64,000 nucleotides of DNA from Oceanobacillus halophilus. GTDB taxonomy: Bacteria; Bacillota; Bacilli; Bacillales; Amphibacillaceae. A program made the position numbers and the translations under genes. Shown in pieces: positions 52,647-62,419 of this stretch. Below the pieces are notes generated by a model, which saw nothing but the letters and a program-made list of their open reading frames with translations, had not been told where the DNA came from and did not search any database. The stretch spans positions 124,001-188,000 of the forward strand of contig NZ_RBZP01000006.1 in NCBI RefSeq assembly GCF_003628505.1. Direction: 5' to 3'. Positions within the stretch are counted from its first letter, which is position 1. Each line of letters begins with the position of its first letter.

Positions 52647-53303
52647 ATGGGCGAAAGGGAAATTAAATATTTTGCAGTTGGGAAACCTAAAAAGATGACA
52701 TATGGTAATGGAAAAGAAATGAATACAGGAATCAAAAAAGAGGAAGTAGAAGTAGCTTTTTTGGCTAGAGATGGCTTTTTTGGAGATGGTGTTGCTGATT
52801 TAAAGAATCATGGTGGATTGGACAGAGCGGTTTGTATCTACCCTTATGAACATTACTCGATGTGGGAAAATGAATTTAATACATCCCTGGATTGCGCTGC
52901 CTTTGGTGAGAATCTTACTGTAACCAATATGTTAGAACATGATATTCATATTGGTGATACATTTCAACTAGGAAATGCTGTCATTCAGGTTACTCAGGGC
53001 AGAATCCCTTGCAGTACCATTAATAAACGAACAAATATACCTACCCTTTTAAAGAGACTTGTTGAAACAGGCTATACAGGATATTTATGCCGAGTGCTTG
53101 AAGAAGGCAAGGTACGGAAAAACTCCAAACTGGAACTCCTAACATCACCAAAGAAAAAAATTTGCGTGCATGATGCTACCATGACACTTCTTCATAGGCA
53201 CGATGACTTAGATGCAATGAATCGTCTGCTTAAAGTTCCAGAGTTAGCCGATGAATGGCAAAAAAAATTACGTAAACGAATAGAAAAGACCTCTACCTGT
53301 TGA
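52647..53303 (+). CDS. MOSC-domain protein, YiiM/YflK type
   Basis: The 218-residue protein has a MOSC beta-barrel with the conserved cysteine in TQGRIPCSTINKR, preceded by NHGGLDRAVCIYPYEHY and AFGENLTV. This is the typical order of YiiM-type molybdenum-cofactor-dependent reductases of N-hydroxylated compounds. The start is ATG 52647 after AAAAGGGGGAT; a longer in-frame start at 52488 would add 53 unrelated residues and pass through the palindrome. It is divergent from tetR and may be controlled by it. Confidence 0.88.
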   Translation: MGEREIKYFAVGKPKKMTYGNGKEMNTGIKKEEVEVAFLARDGFFGDGVADLKNHGGLDRAVCIYPYEHYSMWENEFNTSLDCAAFGENLTVTNMLEHDIHIGDTFQLGNAVIQVTQGRIPCSTINKRTNIPTLLKRLVETGYTGYLCRVLEEGKVRKNSKLELLTSPKKKICVHDATMTLLHRHDDLDAMNRLLKVPELADEWQKKLRKRIEKTSTC

Positions 53304-53316
53304 TAGGCAGAGGTCT
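53287..53316. terminator. Terminator between the MOSC gene and htpG
   Basis: AGACCTCTACC and GGCAGAGGTCT pair with one mismatch around a short loop; A- and T-runs flank it on both sides. Confidence 0.7.
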
Positions 53317-53325
53317 AAATTTTAT

Positions 53326-55206
53326 TTACGGAACCATTACTTTACAAATGTCATTCGTAAACTCTACTGGGTCACTAACAGGTAACCCTTCAATAAGTAA
53401 TGCTTGATTATAAAGCAGATTTGTATATAAGCTTAATTTCTCTTTATCATTTTCATAGGCATTTTGTAAGGATTGGAAAACGTCATGGTTCACGTTAATT
53501 TCCAGTACCTTATCCGCTTTAATTTGCTGGTCATCTGGCATGGCATTAATGACTTTTTCCATTTCAATGGAGATCTCACCTTCAGCTGTTAAGCAGACAG
53601 GATGTGATCTTAGTCGTTTGGAAACTCGTACATCTTTTACTTTATCTGCCAGAATTTCTTTCATAGATGCGAAAAGATCCTTATTCTCTTCTTCCTTTTC
53701 TTCGCTTTCTTTATTCTCATCTTCTTCAATTCCTAAGTCACCGCTTGATACAGACTTGAATTCTTTTTCCTTGTAGTTCATCAGCATCTTAATGGCGAAC
53801 TCATCAATCTCATCCGTAAAGTATAAAATTTCATAGCCTTTTTCTGCTACCATTTCTGTCTGTGGCAACTTCTCGATTCGTTCATTGGAATCACCTGTAG
53901 CATAATAAATATACTTTTGATCTTCTGGCATTCTTGATACATATTCTTCTAAGGTTACGAGCTTTTTCTCTTTAGAAGAATAGAATAATAATAAATCTTG
54001 CAAGAGTTCTTTATTCATTCCGTAATCACTATACACACCAAATTTCAATTGTTGGCCAAAGGATGCATAGAATTTCTCGTATTTTTCACGGTCATCCCGT
54101 AATATACTTAACAATTGAGTCTTGATTTTCTTGTTAATGTTTTTGGCTATAATCTTCAATTGTCTATCATGCTGAAGCATCTCTCTTGAAATATTGAGGG
54201 AAAGATCTTCTGAGTCTACCATCCCTTTGACAAAACTGAAATAGTCTGGAAGCAAGTCTGCACATTTTTCCATGATTAGGACTCCATTAGAGTAGAGTTC
54301 CAGACCTTTTTCATACTCTTTCGTGTAGTAATTGTAAGGTGCGTTTTCTGGTATATAGAGAATGGCATTATAGCGCACTGTTCCATCCACATTAATATGG
54401 ATGTGTTTTAAAGGTTTGTCATAACCATAGTGTTTCTCATTATAAAAGTTCTCATAATCTTCATCTGTCAGTTCACTCTTATTTTTCTTCCAAATCGGTA
54501 CCATAGAGTTGATTGTCTGTTCTTCAATAACATCCTCATACTCATCTTCTGTTCCTTCTTTTAATTTACTTTCCGTTACATCCATCTTAATCGGATAGCG
54601 AATAAAGTCAGAGTATTTCTTAACAATTTGTTTTAAACGATATTCTTCTAAGTATTCGTCGTAATTCTCATCTTCTGTGTTTTCTTTGATTTCGAGAATA
54701 ATTTCCGTTCCAGGTTCTTTTTTATCAATTGTTTCAATAGTATACCCATCAGAACCTTGTGATTCCCATTTATAAGCCTCATCACTATCTAATGATTTGG
54801 TCATTACTGTAACAGTATCTGCTACCATGAATGCAGCATAAAAACCTACCCCAAATTGACCGATAATATCATATCCGTCTTTTAATTCATTTTCATTTTT
54901 AAAATCAAATGAGCCACTTCTCGCAATCGTACCTAAATTGGACTCCAGCTCTTCCTTTGTCATACCAATTCCAGTATCTATCACCTTCAGAGTGCGTGTG
55001 TCTTTATTTGGGTCAATTTTTATATAGTAATCGCTTTGATTGAATGTTAGATGATCATCGGTTAGAGCTCGGTAGTAAATCTTATCAATCGCATCACTAG
55101 CGTTTGATATCAATTCTCTTAAAAAAACTTCACGTTTGGAGTAAATAGAATTAATCACCATATCCAATAGCTTTTTCGATTCCGCTTTAAATTCTCTTTT
55201 TGCCAT
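53326..55206 (-). CDS. htpG: Molecular chaperone HtpG (Hsp90)
   Basis: The 626-residue Hsp90 has the N-terminal GHKL ATPase: [15 protein letters not shown] (N box), [12 protein letters not shown] (G1 box) and [13 protein letters not shown] (G2 box). The middle domain has [18 protein letters not shown] and [10 protein letters not shown], followed by the C-terminal dimerisation domain. It helps fold and rescue proteins in the cytosol under stress. GGAGAGGTAACC precedes the ATG. It is monocistronic. Confidence 0.97.
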   Translation of the reverse strand: MAKREFKAESKKLLDMVINSIYSKREVFLRELISNASDAIDKIYYRALTDDHLTFNQSDYYIKIDPNKDTRTLKVIDTGIGMTKEELESNLGTIARSGSFDFKNENELKDGYDIIGQFGVGFYAAFMVADTVTVMTKSLDSDEAYKWESQGSDGYTIETIDKKEPGTEIILEIKENTEDENYDEYLEEYRLKQIVKKYSDFIRYPIKMDVTESKLKEGTEDEYEDVIEEQTINSMVPIWKKNKSELTDEDYENFYNEKHYGYDKPLKHIHINVDGTVRYNAILYIPENAPYNYYTKEYEKGLELYSNGVLIMEKCADLLPDYFSFVKGMVDSEDLSLNISREMLQHDRQLKIIAKNINKKIKTQLLSILRDDREKYEKFYASFGQQLKFGVYSDYGMNKELLQDLLLFYSSKEKKLVTLEEYVSRMPEDQKYIYYATGDSNERIEKLPQTEMVAEKGYEILYFTDEIDEFAIKMLMNYKEKEFKSVSSGDLGIEEDENKESEEKEEENKDLFASMKEILADKVKDVRVSKRLRSHPVCLTAEGEISIEMEKVINAMPDDQQIKADKVLEINVNHDVFQSLQNAYENDKEKLSLYTNLLYNQALLIEGLPVSDPVEFTNDICKVMVP

Positions 55207-55389
55207 GGTTACCTCTCCTTAAATAGTTTTATTAGCACTCTTCACACCTGAGTGATAATACCTATATTTTTAATAACACATAGGATTTGGCATGTCAATT
55301 AGAAAAGCATTGCTTGTCTGTTTAAGTAGATAATCATTGAATAAAAAAGTTATAATAAAGAAAGGAATGTATGGATAGGAGGGACATTT

Positions 55390-56109
55390 ATGTTAAGCGA
55401 ATGGCTACAAAAATCCAACTACACCGTGATTTTCACTGGAGCCGGTATGTCTACCGAAAGTGGTTTACCTGACTTTCGTTCAACCAACCAAGGACTTTGG
55501 AGGAAAAAGGATCCAAGCAAAATTGCCAGTACTCAAGCACTGAATAATAATGTAGAAGATTTTATTGATTTCTATCGCGAGCGTGTACTTGGCGTTAAAG
55601 AATATAAGCCGCATAAAGGTCATTATATCTTATCAAACTGGGAAGGGATTGGAAAAGTTAAATCGATTATTACACAAAATGTTGATGGGTTTCATCAAGA
55701 GGCAGGAAGTGAGCGCGTTGCCGAACTTCATGGCACTCTACAAAAATTACACTGCCAAACATGTGGGAAAGAATACGACAGTGAAGAATATGTAAATAAA
55801 GAATACCATTGTAGTTGTAATGGAATCTTACGACCGAACGTTGTCTTATTTGGTGAGACATTGCCACAAGATGCATTCCAATATGCCTTAAAGGAATCAG
55901 AAAAGGCGGACCTATTTATTGTTCTCGGATCATCTTTAAGTGTAACCCCAGCTAACCAATTCCCTCTAATTGCTAAGGAAAACGGCGCAAAGCTAGTAAT
56001 AGTAAACCAGGAAGAGACCCAAATGGATTTTTACGCAGATACAGTTATCCATAATAAAAAGATTGGTGAGCTGCTTGAGGAATTGGATAAGAGGATGGAG
56101 TGGGATTGA
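55390..56109 (+). CDS. NAD-dependent protein deacylase (sirtuin)
   Basis: The 239-residue Sir2 enzyme has the NAD-binding GAGMSTESGLPDFR (17-30), TQNVDGFHQEAG (95-106), the catalytic His114 in ELHG and the zinc ligands Cys122, Cys125, Cys141 and Cys143 (the second pair is CxC). It removes acyl groups from lysines, for example on acetyl-CoA synthetase. The Ala-Arg/Tyr pocket pattern of class III desuccinylases is not evident. AGGAGGGACA precedes the ATG. A hairpin (GAGTGGGAT/ATCCCACTC) overlaps its stop codon. Confidence 0.94.
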   Translation: MLSEWLQKSNYTVIFTGAGMSTESGLPDFRSTNQGLWRKKDPSKIASTQALNNNVEDFIDFYRERVLGVKEYKPHKGHYILSNWEGIGKVKSIITQNVDGFHQEAGSERVAELHGTLQKLHCQTCGKEYDSEEYVNKEYHCSCNGILRPNVVLFGETLPQDAFQYALKESEKADLFIVLGSSLSVTPANQFPLIAKENGAKLVIVNQEETQMDFYADTVIHNKKIGELLEELDKRMEWD

Positions 56110-56128
56110 GCGGATAAAGATCCCACTC
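56098..56128 (+). terminator. Hairpin overlapping the sirtuin stop codon
   Basis: GAGTGGGAT and ATCCCACTC form a 9-bp stem around a 13-nt loop. There is no long T-run, so termination is uncertain. Confidence 0.45.
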
Positions 56129-56176
56129 GTTCAGTTTAGGTGCAACGATTAACGCTATGCTAACACAAAAATAGAA

Positions 56177-56201
56177 TGAGGTTGCCATTTCATGACAACC
56201 T
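56177..56201 (-). terminator. Terminator after the rhodanese gene
   Basis: GAGGTTG and CAACCTC pair around an 11-nt loop, followed on the minus strand by ATTCTATTTTTG. Confidence 0.6.
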
Positions 56202-56208
56202 CAACGAA

Positions 56209-56508
56209 TTACTTCTCTACATCGCCTTCCCATGCCAACATGCCGCCTGCCATATTGGTAACATCATAGCCCTGTTCTTTTAGAAATTCTGTTGCTCTCC
56301 CGCTTCGCCCCCCAGAGCGACACACCATATAATAGTGCTTATCTTTTTCGAACTCATTTGTACGCTGAGGTATTTCACTCAAGCGAATATGTTTAGCTCC
56401 TGGGATAATCCCTTGCGCTACTTCGTCATCTTCACGGACATCAACTATGTTGAGTTGTTCGCCATTCTCTAGTTTGGATTGTAATTCCTTTGCTGATATT
56501 TCACTCAT
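56209..56508 (-). CDS. Rhodanese-domain protein
   Basis: The 99-residue single-domain rhodanese has the active-site loop CRSGGRSG (Cys63), IVDVREDDEV and IPGAKHI upstream, and NMAGGMLAWEGDV at the end. It transfers sulfane sulfur in the cytosol. The preferred start is ATG 56508 behind GGAGGTTG. It follows the CstR-like gene by about 40 bp, so the pair probably forms a persulfide-responsive operon. Confidence 0.9.
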   Translation of the reverse strand: MSEISAKELQSKLENGEQLNIVDVREDDEVAQGIIPGAKHIRLSEIPQRTNEFEKDKHYYMVCRSGGRSGRATEFLKEQGYDVTNMAGGMLAWEGDVEK

Positions 56509-56547
56509 ATTTATCAACCTCCATTTTTATTTATCCTTTATTGTAAC

Positions 56548-56808
56548 CTATCTGCTTTTAACTAGTAAATTTACTGCCTCTTGAATAAGTTCATCCGCAT
56601 TTTTATCATTGTCTTCCTCTTCACGAATGCATTGTTCTAAATTCTTACTTACAATCAATGCGATGGTTCTGTCGATAGCATTTCTTGCTGCAGAGAGCTG
56701 CGTGACAACATCCTTACAATGTTTATCCTCCTCCATCATACGGAGTGCCCCCCGAACTTGCCCTTCAATACGTTTTAAACGGTTGGTTACCTTATCATCA
56801 TAAATCAT
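56548..56808 (-). CDS. cstR: CsoR/RcnR-family repressor of the CstR (persulfide-sensing) type
   Basis: The 86-residue all-helical DUF156 protein has Cys31 (DKHCKDV) and Cys60 (KNLEQCI). CsoR copper sensors need an additional His four residues before the second Cys; here that position is Asn56, as in CstR, which senses polysulfide through the two cysteines. The rhodanese gene next door fits this role. Its own operator was not identified by eye. Confidence 0.87.
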   Translation of the reverse strand: MIYDDKVTNRLKRIEGQVRGALRMMEEDKHCKDVVTQLSAARNAIDRTIALIVSKNLEQCIREEEDNDKNADELIQEAVNLLVKSR

Positions 56809-56882
56809 CTATGACCTTTCCCTTCTCTATTTATTACATTTCATCTTTTCATAATCATAATATAGAAAGTCTATTTTCTAAA

Positions 56883-56920
56883 GGCTTCTTTTCTAATATG
56901 TTGTTGCTTTTTTAGAAGCC
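56883..56920. repeat. 38-bp minimal element with GGCTTCTT/AGAAGCC ends
   Basis: GGCTTCTTTTCTAATATGTT is followed by GTTGCTTTTTTAGAAGCC. The left 30 bases match the left end of the large elements (GGCTCTTTTCTAAAAGTTTG TTGCTTTTT in R3) and the last 8 bases close it as an inverted repeat, with no interior. Confidence 0.55.
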
Positions 56921-56927
56921 TATAAAA

Positions 56928-56957
56928 AAGAATCCCTGTGAACAGGAATTCTTTTCT
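56928..56957 (-). terminator. Terminator after ypjP
   Basis: AAGAATCCCTG and CAGGAATTCTT form a stem with one mismatch and a TGAA loop. A- and T-runs flank it. Confidence 0.65.
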
Positions 56958-56987
56958 TTAGAGTATTATCTAATTATCATAACATAT

Positions 56988-57596
56988 TTAAGTCATCCAT
57001 TTTGGTGGGGTGTTTTTATCCCAAAATATCTCCCCAATTTCATGATGTTCCTTAAAGCCATCACTGCTAAGATGATAGTGAAAATTAAAATAATGCCCTT
57101 CTAACGGTCGATTATCTCTGCGAACGTGAAATCTAGCGATATCCTGTTCATTTTGATAATCATATACATGAAATATTCTCTCCCCATATCCTTTTGAAGG
57201 GATTTCCGTAATACCATAATTCGTATAGTTATCTCCGGCATCGTCAACTACTGACTGTAAAACATTCTCCATTGTTGGTAATATTTCAGTTGTAAATTCA
57301 TCTTCTACACGGTCAATCATTCTAGGTCCAAATTTCAACAATGTCTGTTCTTTCGCTTTTTCCATTAAATCGGTAATAAAATATTCTTTACTGCTGACAT
57401 CATACAGGGGGATATCAAATTTAACTTCTTGTTGTACGTTTGTTCCTGTATTAGGTCTATCTTCATTCAGATTTGATTTTGATAAGCTGTCCTTCGTTTC
57501 ATCCGCATTAATTTCTAATAACCCTGTCGGCGTATAAATTCCTAATGTAACGATCGTTATCAGGACAACAGCAATTTTCCTCATCCAGAGCTTCAT
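56988..57596 (-). CDS. ypjP: YpjP-like protein
   Basis: The 202-residue protein begins MKLWMRKIAVVLITIVTLGIY, a signal-peptide or membrane-anchor helix. After a variable region come FGPRMIDRVEDEF, RFHVRRDNRP and YYFNFHYH-like segments ending WDKNTPPKWM, matching my recollection of B. subtilis YpjP in order and length. Function is unknown; it probably acts outside the cytoplasmic membrane. AAAAGGTGATAG lies before the ATG. Confidence 0.82.
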   Translation of the reverse strand: MKLWMRKIAVVLITIVTLGIYTPTGLLEINADETKDSLSKSNLNEDRPNTGTNVQQEVKFDIPLYDVSSKEYFITDLMEKAKEQTLLKFGPRMIDRVEDEFTTEILPTMENVLQSVVDDAGDNYTNYGITEIPSKGYGERIFHVYDYQNEQDIARFHVRRDNRPLEGHYFNFHYHLSSDGFKEHHEIGEIFWDKNTPPKWMT

Positions 57597-57752
57597 TGAC
57601 TATCACCTTTTTCTATTACCTTTATAATAAGATTTTACCACGTATTTAATGATTATGTATAATTTTTTTAATATTTAACAAAAAGGTAATGTTTACCACA
57701 CTAATTCCACAAAACTAGTTTAAATAAGGAAACTGACTGGTTAATAGGTGTT

Positions 57753-58015
57753 CTATCAATCGAATATGACGTGCTATCGATCGACTCGGGCGGGCTATCG
57801 ACCGGGTCGGGCGATCTATCAACCGGCTCAGGCGTTCTATCAACCGACTCACTCTTCCTATCAACCGGCCCGCACGTTCTATCAACCGACTCACACTTTC
57901 TATCAACCGACTCACACTTTCTATCAACCGACTCAGGCGTTCTATCAACCGACTGGCACTTTCTATCAACCGGCCCGCACGTCCTATCAACCCTCTCAAC
58001 CAGCCTATCAGTCAC
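57753..58015. repeat. 21-bp tandem array, array III (12-13 units)
   Basis: CTATCAACCG begins units at 57753 and then every 21 bp to 58005; 12 full units and part of a thirteenth. The first three units read CTATCAATCG, CTATCGATCG, CTATCGACCG; most of the others read CTATCAACCGACTCACACT with variable ends. It lies between ypjP and fabF and makes false open frames on both strands. Confidence 0.95.
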
Positions 58016-58057
58016 CTGCTCTTCTTTATTAACTCGTAATTAGCTAAGAATACCAAA

Positions 58058-58090
58058 AAGGACCCTGCCATTTTAAAAATAGGGTCCTTC
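58058..58090 (-). terminator. Terminator after fabF
   Basis: AAGGACCCT and AGGGTCCTT form a 9-bp stem with a 14-nt loop. Confidence 0.75.
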
Positions 58091-58097
58091 CATAAAG

Positions 58098-59339
58098 TTA
58101 AAGTATGAATTTCTTAAATATTAATGAAGCATTATGACCGCCAAATCCTAGGGAATTGGTAAGAACGGCATTGAGGTTCTTTTCTTTTGCAGTGTTGGGC
58201 ACATAATCCAAGTCCAGCGCCTCATCTGGCGTTTCATAATTAATCGTTGGTGGAAGAATTGAATCACGAATGGCTAGTAGAGAAAATACTGCTTCCACTG
58301 CTCCCGCTCCGCCTAGTAAATGTCCAGTCATTGACTTAGTGGAACTAACTGATAATTGATAAGCATGTTCTTCAAATACCTTTTTAATAGCATTTGTCTC
58401 ATATAAGTCATTGTACGGTGTGGAAGTTCCATGGGCATTAATATAATCGATCTGATCAGGTGAAATAGCAGCATCGATTATTGCTTCTTTCATTGCTCGC
58501 TCAGCACCTTCTCCGTCAGGCGCGGGTGAAGTAATGTGGTATGCATCACCTGTTGAGCCATAGCCTATTATTTCTCCATAAATTTTTGCTTCTCGCTTCA
58601 TAGCATGCTCTAGTTCTTCTAGAATAAGTATTCCGCAGCCTTCTGCAATAACAAAGCCATCCCGATTTTTATCAAATGGGCGACTGGCATTTTTAGGATC
58701 AGAATTTTTCGAGAGTGCAGTCATATTGGAAAATCCTGCAATTGTCATTTCTGTAATGGATGCTTCTGTTCCCCCTGCCACAATAACATCTGCATTTGCA
58801 TATTGTATGGCACGAAAGGCATCACCGATAGAATTACTTCCAGAAGCACATGCCGTCACTGAACAGTTATTTATCCCCTTTGCTCCCAATTCTATCGAAA
58901 CACGGCCTGATGCCATATCTGGTATAAACATAGGAATGGTAAACGGACTCACTCTTCGTTGACCCTTGTTCAGAAATTTCCGGTACTGTTCCTCAAATTC
59001 TCCCAGACCACCTATACCCGAACCAATCCAAACACCTACACGCTCAGGAATTGCATCCTTACCAATTAATAAATTGGCGTCTTCAATTGCCATCTTACTA
59101 GCAGCGACAGCAAATTGACTAAAGCGCCCCATTCTTCTTGCCTCTTTTTTATCCATATAGTTAGCTGGTTCAAAACCTTTTACCTCTCCAGCAATGGACA
59201 CATCCACTTTCTCCGTATCTATTAAGGTTGCGTTTTCAATTCCTGATACTCCATTTATTATGTTCTTCCAAGAGGTAAAAGCGTCATTCCCTAATGGCGT
59301 CACTGCTCCCACACCTGTAATAACAACTCTTTTGTTCAC
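58098..59339 (-). CDS. fabF: 3-oxoacyl-ACP synthase II (KAS II)
   Basis: The 413-residue condensing enzyme elongates acyl-ACP with malonyl-ACP in fatty-acid synthesis. The Cys-His-His triad is visible: Cys164 (TACASGSNS), His303 (NAHGTST) and His340 ([13 protein letters not shown]). It is an FabF-type protein, with no fabH or other fab gene adjacent. This may be an extra FabF paralogue. AGGAGGAGACAC precedes the ATG. Confidence 0.93.
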   Translation of the reverse strand: MNKRVVITGVGAVTPLGNDAFTSWKNIINGVSGIENATLIDTEKVDVSIAGEVKGFEPANYMDKKEARRMGRFSQFAVAASKMAIEDANLLIGKDAIPERVGVWIGSGIGGLGEFEEQYRKFLNKGQRRVSPFTIPMFIPDMASGRVSIELGAKGINNCSVTACASGSNSIGDAFRAIQYANADVIVAGGTEASITEMTIAGFSNMTALSKNSDPKNASRPFDKNRDGFVIAEGCGILILEELEHAMKREAKIYGEIIGYGSTGDAYHITSPAPDGEGAERAMKEAIIDAAISPDQIDYINAHGTSTPYNDLYETNAIKKVFEEHAYQLSVSSTKSMTGHLLGGAGAVEAVFSLLAIRDSILPPTINYETPDEALDLDYVPNTAKEKNLNAVLTNSLGFGGHNASLIFKKFIL

Positions 59340-59557
59340 GTGTCTCCTCCTATAATTTTTAATTTATATCTATTATATCGATTAAATAAGTATTTTTACA
59401 TTTTCAACTCTGCAAAAAAACGCTGAATTACAGGAGTCTGCTTTCATTGCTCTCTACCATTCCATAATATAGCCATTAATTCATATCAACAAAAGTTACC
59501 TTTCCTATAGATGTGTATCATGTATTGTTTTATACTAAAAATTACCAATATATGTTA

Positions 59558-60262
59558 AGCTCTTTTCGTATATTTTGTTGCTTTTGAAGTTTTACAGTTG
59601 ATGAAAACTGTTGATATATTTAAATAAGAATAGTGCTTTATATCCGCTACGGAAATACACTACGCTTTCCGCGGGGAGCTGGTGAGCCTCCTTCGTGCTG
59701 AAAAGCGTGTGCGCCTGCGTCTTCCAGTGATGCTTTGAAGCGGGCTTCCTCGGCGCAAGGGAGCAGGGAGGAATATTCAAGTAGTTCCCTCACTACGTAG
59801 TCTCACCGATGCTCTTCTTCCCGCAGGACAAGGAACGCTTCGGCAGCGAAACATCGCACGCAGAAAAAAGTGGTCTTCTTTTTTCAAGGAGTCTCCGTGT
59901 ATTTCCGCTAATTTCCTGCTCTACTTGATTTTATTTAGAGTAATTCTTTTTATGCGTGAAACAACTGCCCCAAACGTGACATTATGGACTACAGCTTAAA
60001 ACTATTTAGAGCATATAACATAGCGGAGGCAGAATACGAAGACTCCTGTGGGAAAAGCACGTGTCCAGACCTGAGCAGGAAATGGGTTTCTTCCGAGGAG
60101 GCCGTCCCGCGGAAAGCGAAATGTTCTGCCGGACCGAGTGATCGCACAAACAACCATAAGTGTGAGCGAGAGCAATACTATTCTGAATTAAAGATATCAA
60201 TAGTCTATACAAAATCTAAAGTAAAGCCATATTAAAAAGCAACAATCTTTTAGAAAAGATAG
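59558..60262. repeat. Interspersed GC-rich element R6
   Basis: About 705 bp with ends AGCTCTTTTC...GAAAAGAT. It is the largest copy, combining CGGAAATACACTACGCTTTC and GGAGGCAGAATACGAAGACT type modules. The right subterminal AATAGTCTATACAAAATC is the exact reverse complement of the left subterminal type seen in R1, R2 and R5. It lies upstream of csaA. No credible ORF. Confidence 0.85.
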
Positions 60263-60326
60263 ATCCATTTATTAAAACAAGTAAAATATGTCAATAGTTA
60301 TTAGAAAATAATTAGGAGGTAAGGTC

Positions 60327-60659
60327 ATGGCGACAATCAATGATTTTCAAAAGCTAGACATTCGAATAGGAACGGTACTTGAGGCGGAGCCTTTTCCGGA
60401 AGCACGGAAGCCAGCAATTAAATTAAAAATAGATTTTGGGGAAGAAGTTGGGATTAAACAATCTTCAGCACAAATCACCCATCGATACGAAGCTGATGAG
60501 TTAATCGGAAAACAAGTTGTTGGCGTGGTGAATTTCCCACCAATGCGGATTGCAGGCTTTAAATCGGAGTGTTTAATCATAGGAGGAGTTCCTAAAGAAG
60601 GGGATGTAGTCCTGTTAAGGCCAGATGAATCAGTCAAAAATGGGACACCTATAGCTTAA
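60327..60659 (+). CDS. csaA: CsaA-type tRNA-binding domain protein
   Basis: The 110-residue OB-fold protein begins with FQKLDIRIGTVLEAEPFPEA and has KLKIDFGEE, SSAQITHRY and VVGVVNFPPMRIAGFKSE, all typical of CsaA. It is thought to bind tRNA or act as a chaperone that interacts with SecA. AGGAGGTAAGG precedes the ATG. A perfect terminator follows. Confidence 0.93.
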   Translation: MATINDFQKLDIRIGTVLEAEPFPEARKPAIKLKIDFGEEVGIKQSSAQITHRYEADELIGKQVVGVVNFPPMRIAGFKSECLIIGGVPKEGDVVLLRPDESVKNGTPIA

Positions 60660-60680
60660 GATATCGAATATATTGCTAAA

Positions 60681-60710
60681 ATTGAGGCTATCTCTCTAGA
60701 TAGCCTCAAT
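60681..60710. terminator. Terminator between csaA and the PFL gene
   Basis: ATTGAGGCTATCT and its exact reverse complement surround a CTCT loop. It serves both convergent genes. Confidence 0.8.
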
Positions 60711-60721
60711 ATAGGATACTA

Positions 60722-62083
60722 TTAATTGATTAATGCTTGCAATGGTGCAGGAATACGACCACCACGGGAAACTAATTTATCTGAATTAAAGTCGTTCACA
60801 CCCATTACAGGGGCTCGACCTAATAAGCCGCCAAACTCTACCATATCGCCTTCTTTTTTACCTGGTACAGGGATGACACGGACAGCAGTTGTTTTTTTAT
60901 TAATCATTCCAATTGCCGCTTCATCTGCTATAAGTGCTGATAATGTAGATGCTGTTACATCCCCTGTTAAAGCTATCATATCCAGTCCGACAGAACAGAC
61001 ACATGTCATCGCTTCTAGTTTGGGTAAGGTTAGAGATTGATCGGTAATTCCTTGAATCATTCCATTGTCTTCACTTACTGGTATAAATGCTCCGCTAAGT
61101 CCGCCAACATAAGAACTTGCCATGGCGCCACCCTTCTTTACTGCATCATTCATCAGGGCAAGAGCCGCTATAGTCCCATGTGTGCCAACACGTTCAAGAC
61201 CAATTTCCTCTAGTATCTCTGCTACACTATCATTCTGAGCATTGGTAGGTGCAAGTGACAGATCCATTATTCCAAATGGTACACCAAGTCGTTTTGCTAC
61301 TTCCCTGCCAATTAATTCTCCTGCTCTAGTAATTTTAAATGCTGTCTTTTTAATAACATCCGAAACTTCCCCTAAGTCTGCATCTGGATGTTTTTTGAGC
61401 GCATTTAGAACTACACCAGGACCACTCACTCCGACATTAAGTACAACTTCTCCTTCACCAGAACCATGAAATGCTCCTGCCATAAACGGGTTATCTTCTA
61501 CCGGGTTACAGAAGACAACTAGTTTAGCACAAGCTAAACCATTTTCATCTTTTGTACGTTCAGCAGCTTCTTTAATAATCGTCCCCACTTTACCAACAGC
61601 ATCCATATTGATTCCTGATCTAGTGGAAGCTACTGAAATAGATGAGCAAACACGTTCTGTTTCACTCAAAGCCTCTGGAAGTGCATCCAACAATGTTTGG
61701 TCCCCTTTAGTTATTCCTTTATGGACAAGCGCTGAATATCCGCCAATAAAATCAACACCTAAGGTTACAGCTGCTGAATCCAATGTCTTTGCTAATTCGA
61801 TTGCTTGTTCTTTCGTTGCATTACCCAAAATTTCTGCAATTGGTGTAATAGAAATTCGTTTATTAATTATTGGTATTCCATACTCTTTCTCAACTGTTTC
61901 TGCAACTTCTTTTAATTGACCAGCATAACTTGTAATTTTATCGTAAACCTTTTGATTCATTTGATCGAAGTTAGAATCTGCACAATCGTATAAACTGATG
62001 CCCATTGTTACTGTTCGAATATCCAAATTTTCTAATTGAATCATTCGGATAGTCTCCATCATTTCGTTAAGTTCTATATCCAT
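60722..62083 (-). CDS. PFL family protein (UPF0210/DUF711)
   Basis: The 453-residue protein belongs to the UPF0210 family, which has a pyruvate-formate-lyase-like fold but lacks the glycyl-radical signature. Family stretches include [63 protein letters not shown] and the Cys-rich [17 protein letters not shown]. Function is unknown. ATG 62083 has GAGGAG about 8 nt upstream. It follows the ACT-domain gene by about 30 bp; this ACT-PFL pair is a conserved unit. The leader of this operon contains a glycine riboswitch. Confidence 0.85.
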   Translation of the reverse strand: MDIELNEMMETIRMIQLENLDIRTVTMGISLYDCADSNFDQMNQKVYDKITSYAGQLKEVAETVEKEYGIPIINKRISITPIAEILGNATKEQAIELAKTLDSAAVTLGVDFIGGYSALVHKGITKGDQTLLDALPEALSETERVCSSISVASTRSGINMDAVGKVGTIIKEAAERTKDENGLACAKLVVFCNPVEDNPFMAGAFHGSGEGEVVLNVGVSGPGVVLNALKKHPDADLGEVSDVIKKTAFKITRAGELIGREVAKRLGVPFGIMDLSLAPTNAQNDSVAEILEEIGLERVGTHGTIAALALMNDAVKKGGAMASSYVGGLSGAFIPVSEDNGMIQGITDQSLTLPKLEAMTCVCSVGLDMIALTGDVTASTLSALIADEAAIGMINKKTTAVRVIPVPGKKEGDMVEFGGLLGRAPVMGVNDFNSDKLVSRGGRIPAPLQALIN

Positions 62084-62115
62084 TTCCATTCTCCTCACAA
62101 ATTCTGAACTTCTAA

Positions 62116-62391
62116 TTACACTCGGTGCATTGCCTTGAAGATTTCTTCTAATTGAATATTAATTTTCAATCCTAAATCATTACTTAATTCATCAAATTCC
62201 CCTTGCAATTTATCTAAGTTTCCTACTTCTTGTACGTCCACAATCATCATCATTGTAAAAAAGTCCTGTAAAATTGTCTGACTGATGTCTAATATATTTA
62301 TATTATTATTGGATAAAATGGTTGTTACATTAGCTATTATTCCTACCTGGTCCTTCCCAACCACACTTACAACTGCACGTTTATTTTCCAT
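62116..62391 (-). CDS. ACT-domain protein (UPF0237)
   Basis: The 91-residue protein is a single ACT domain, beginning [21 protein letters not shown] with the Gly-rich ligand loop. The domain closes with [11 protein letters not shown] domains of this group bind amino acids. The start ATG 62391 has GAGGTGAC upstream. It lies 30 bp before the PFL gene and is the first gene after the glycine riboswitch, so glycine or serine is a plausible ligand. Confidence 0.87.
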   Translation of the reverse strand: MENKRAVVSVVGKDQVGIIANVTTILSNNNINILDISQTILQDFFTMMMIVDVQEVGNLDKLQGEFDELSNDLGLKINIQLEEIFKAMHRV

Positions 62392-62419
62392 CGATGTCAC
62401 CTCTAATATTAAGATTAAA

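Noticed and set aside
57701-58043. Four open frames in the second 21-bp array
   Set aside because: Same reason: 7-residue repeat translations in several frames, no RBS, no unique sequence.
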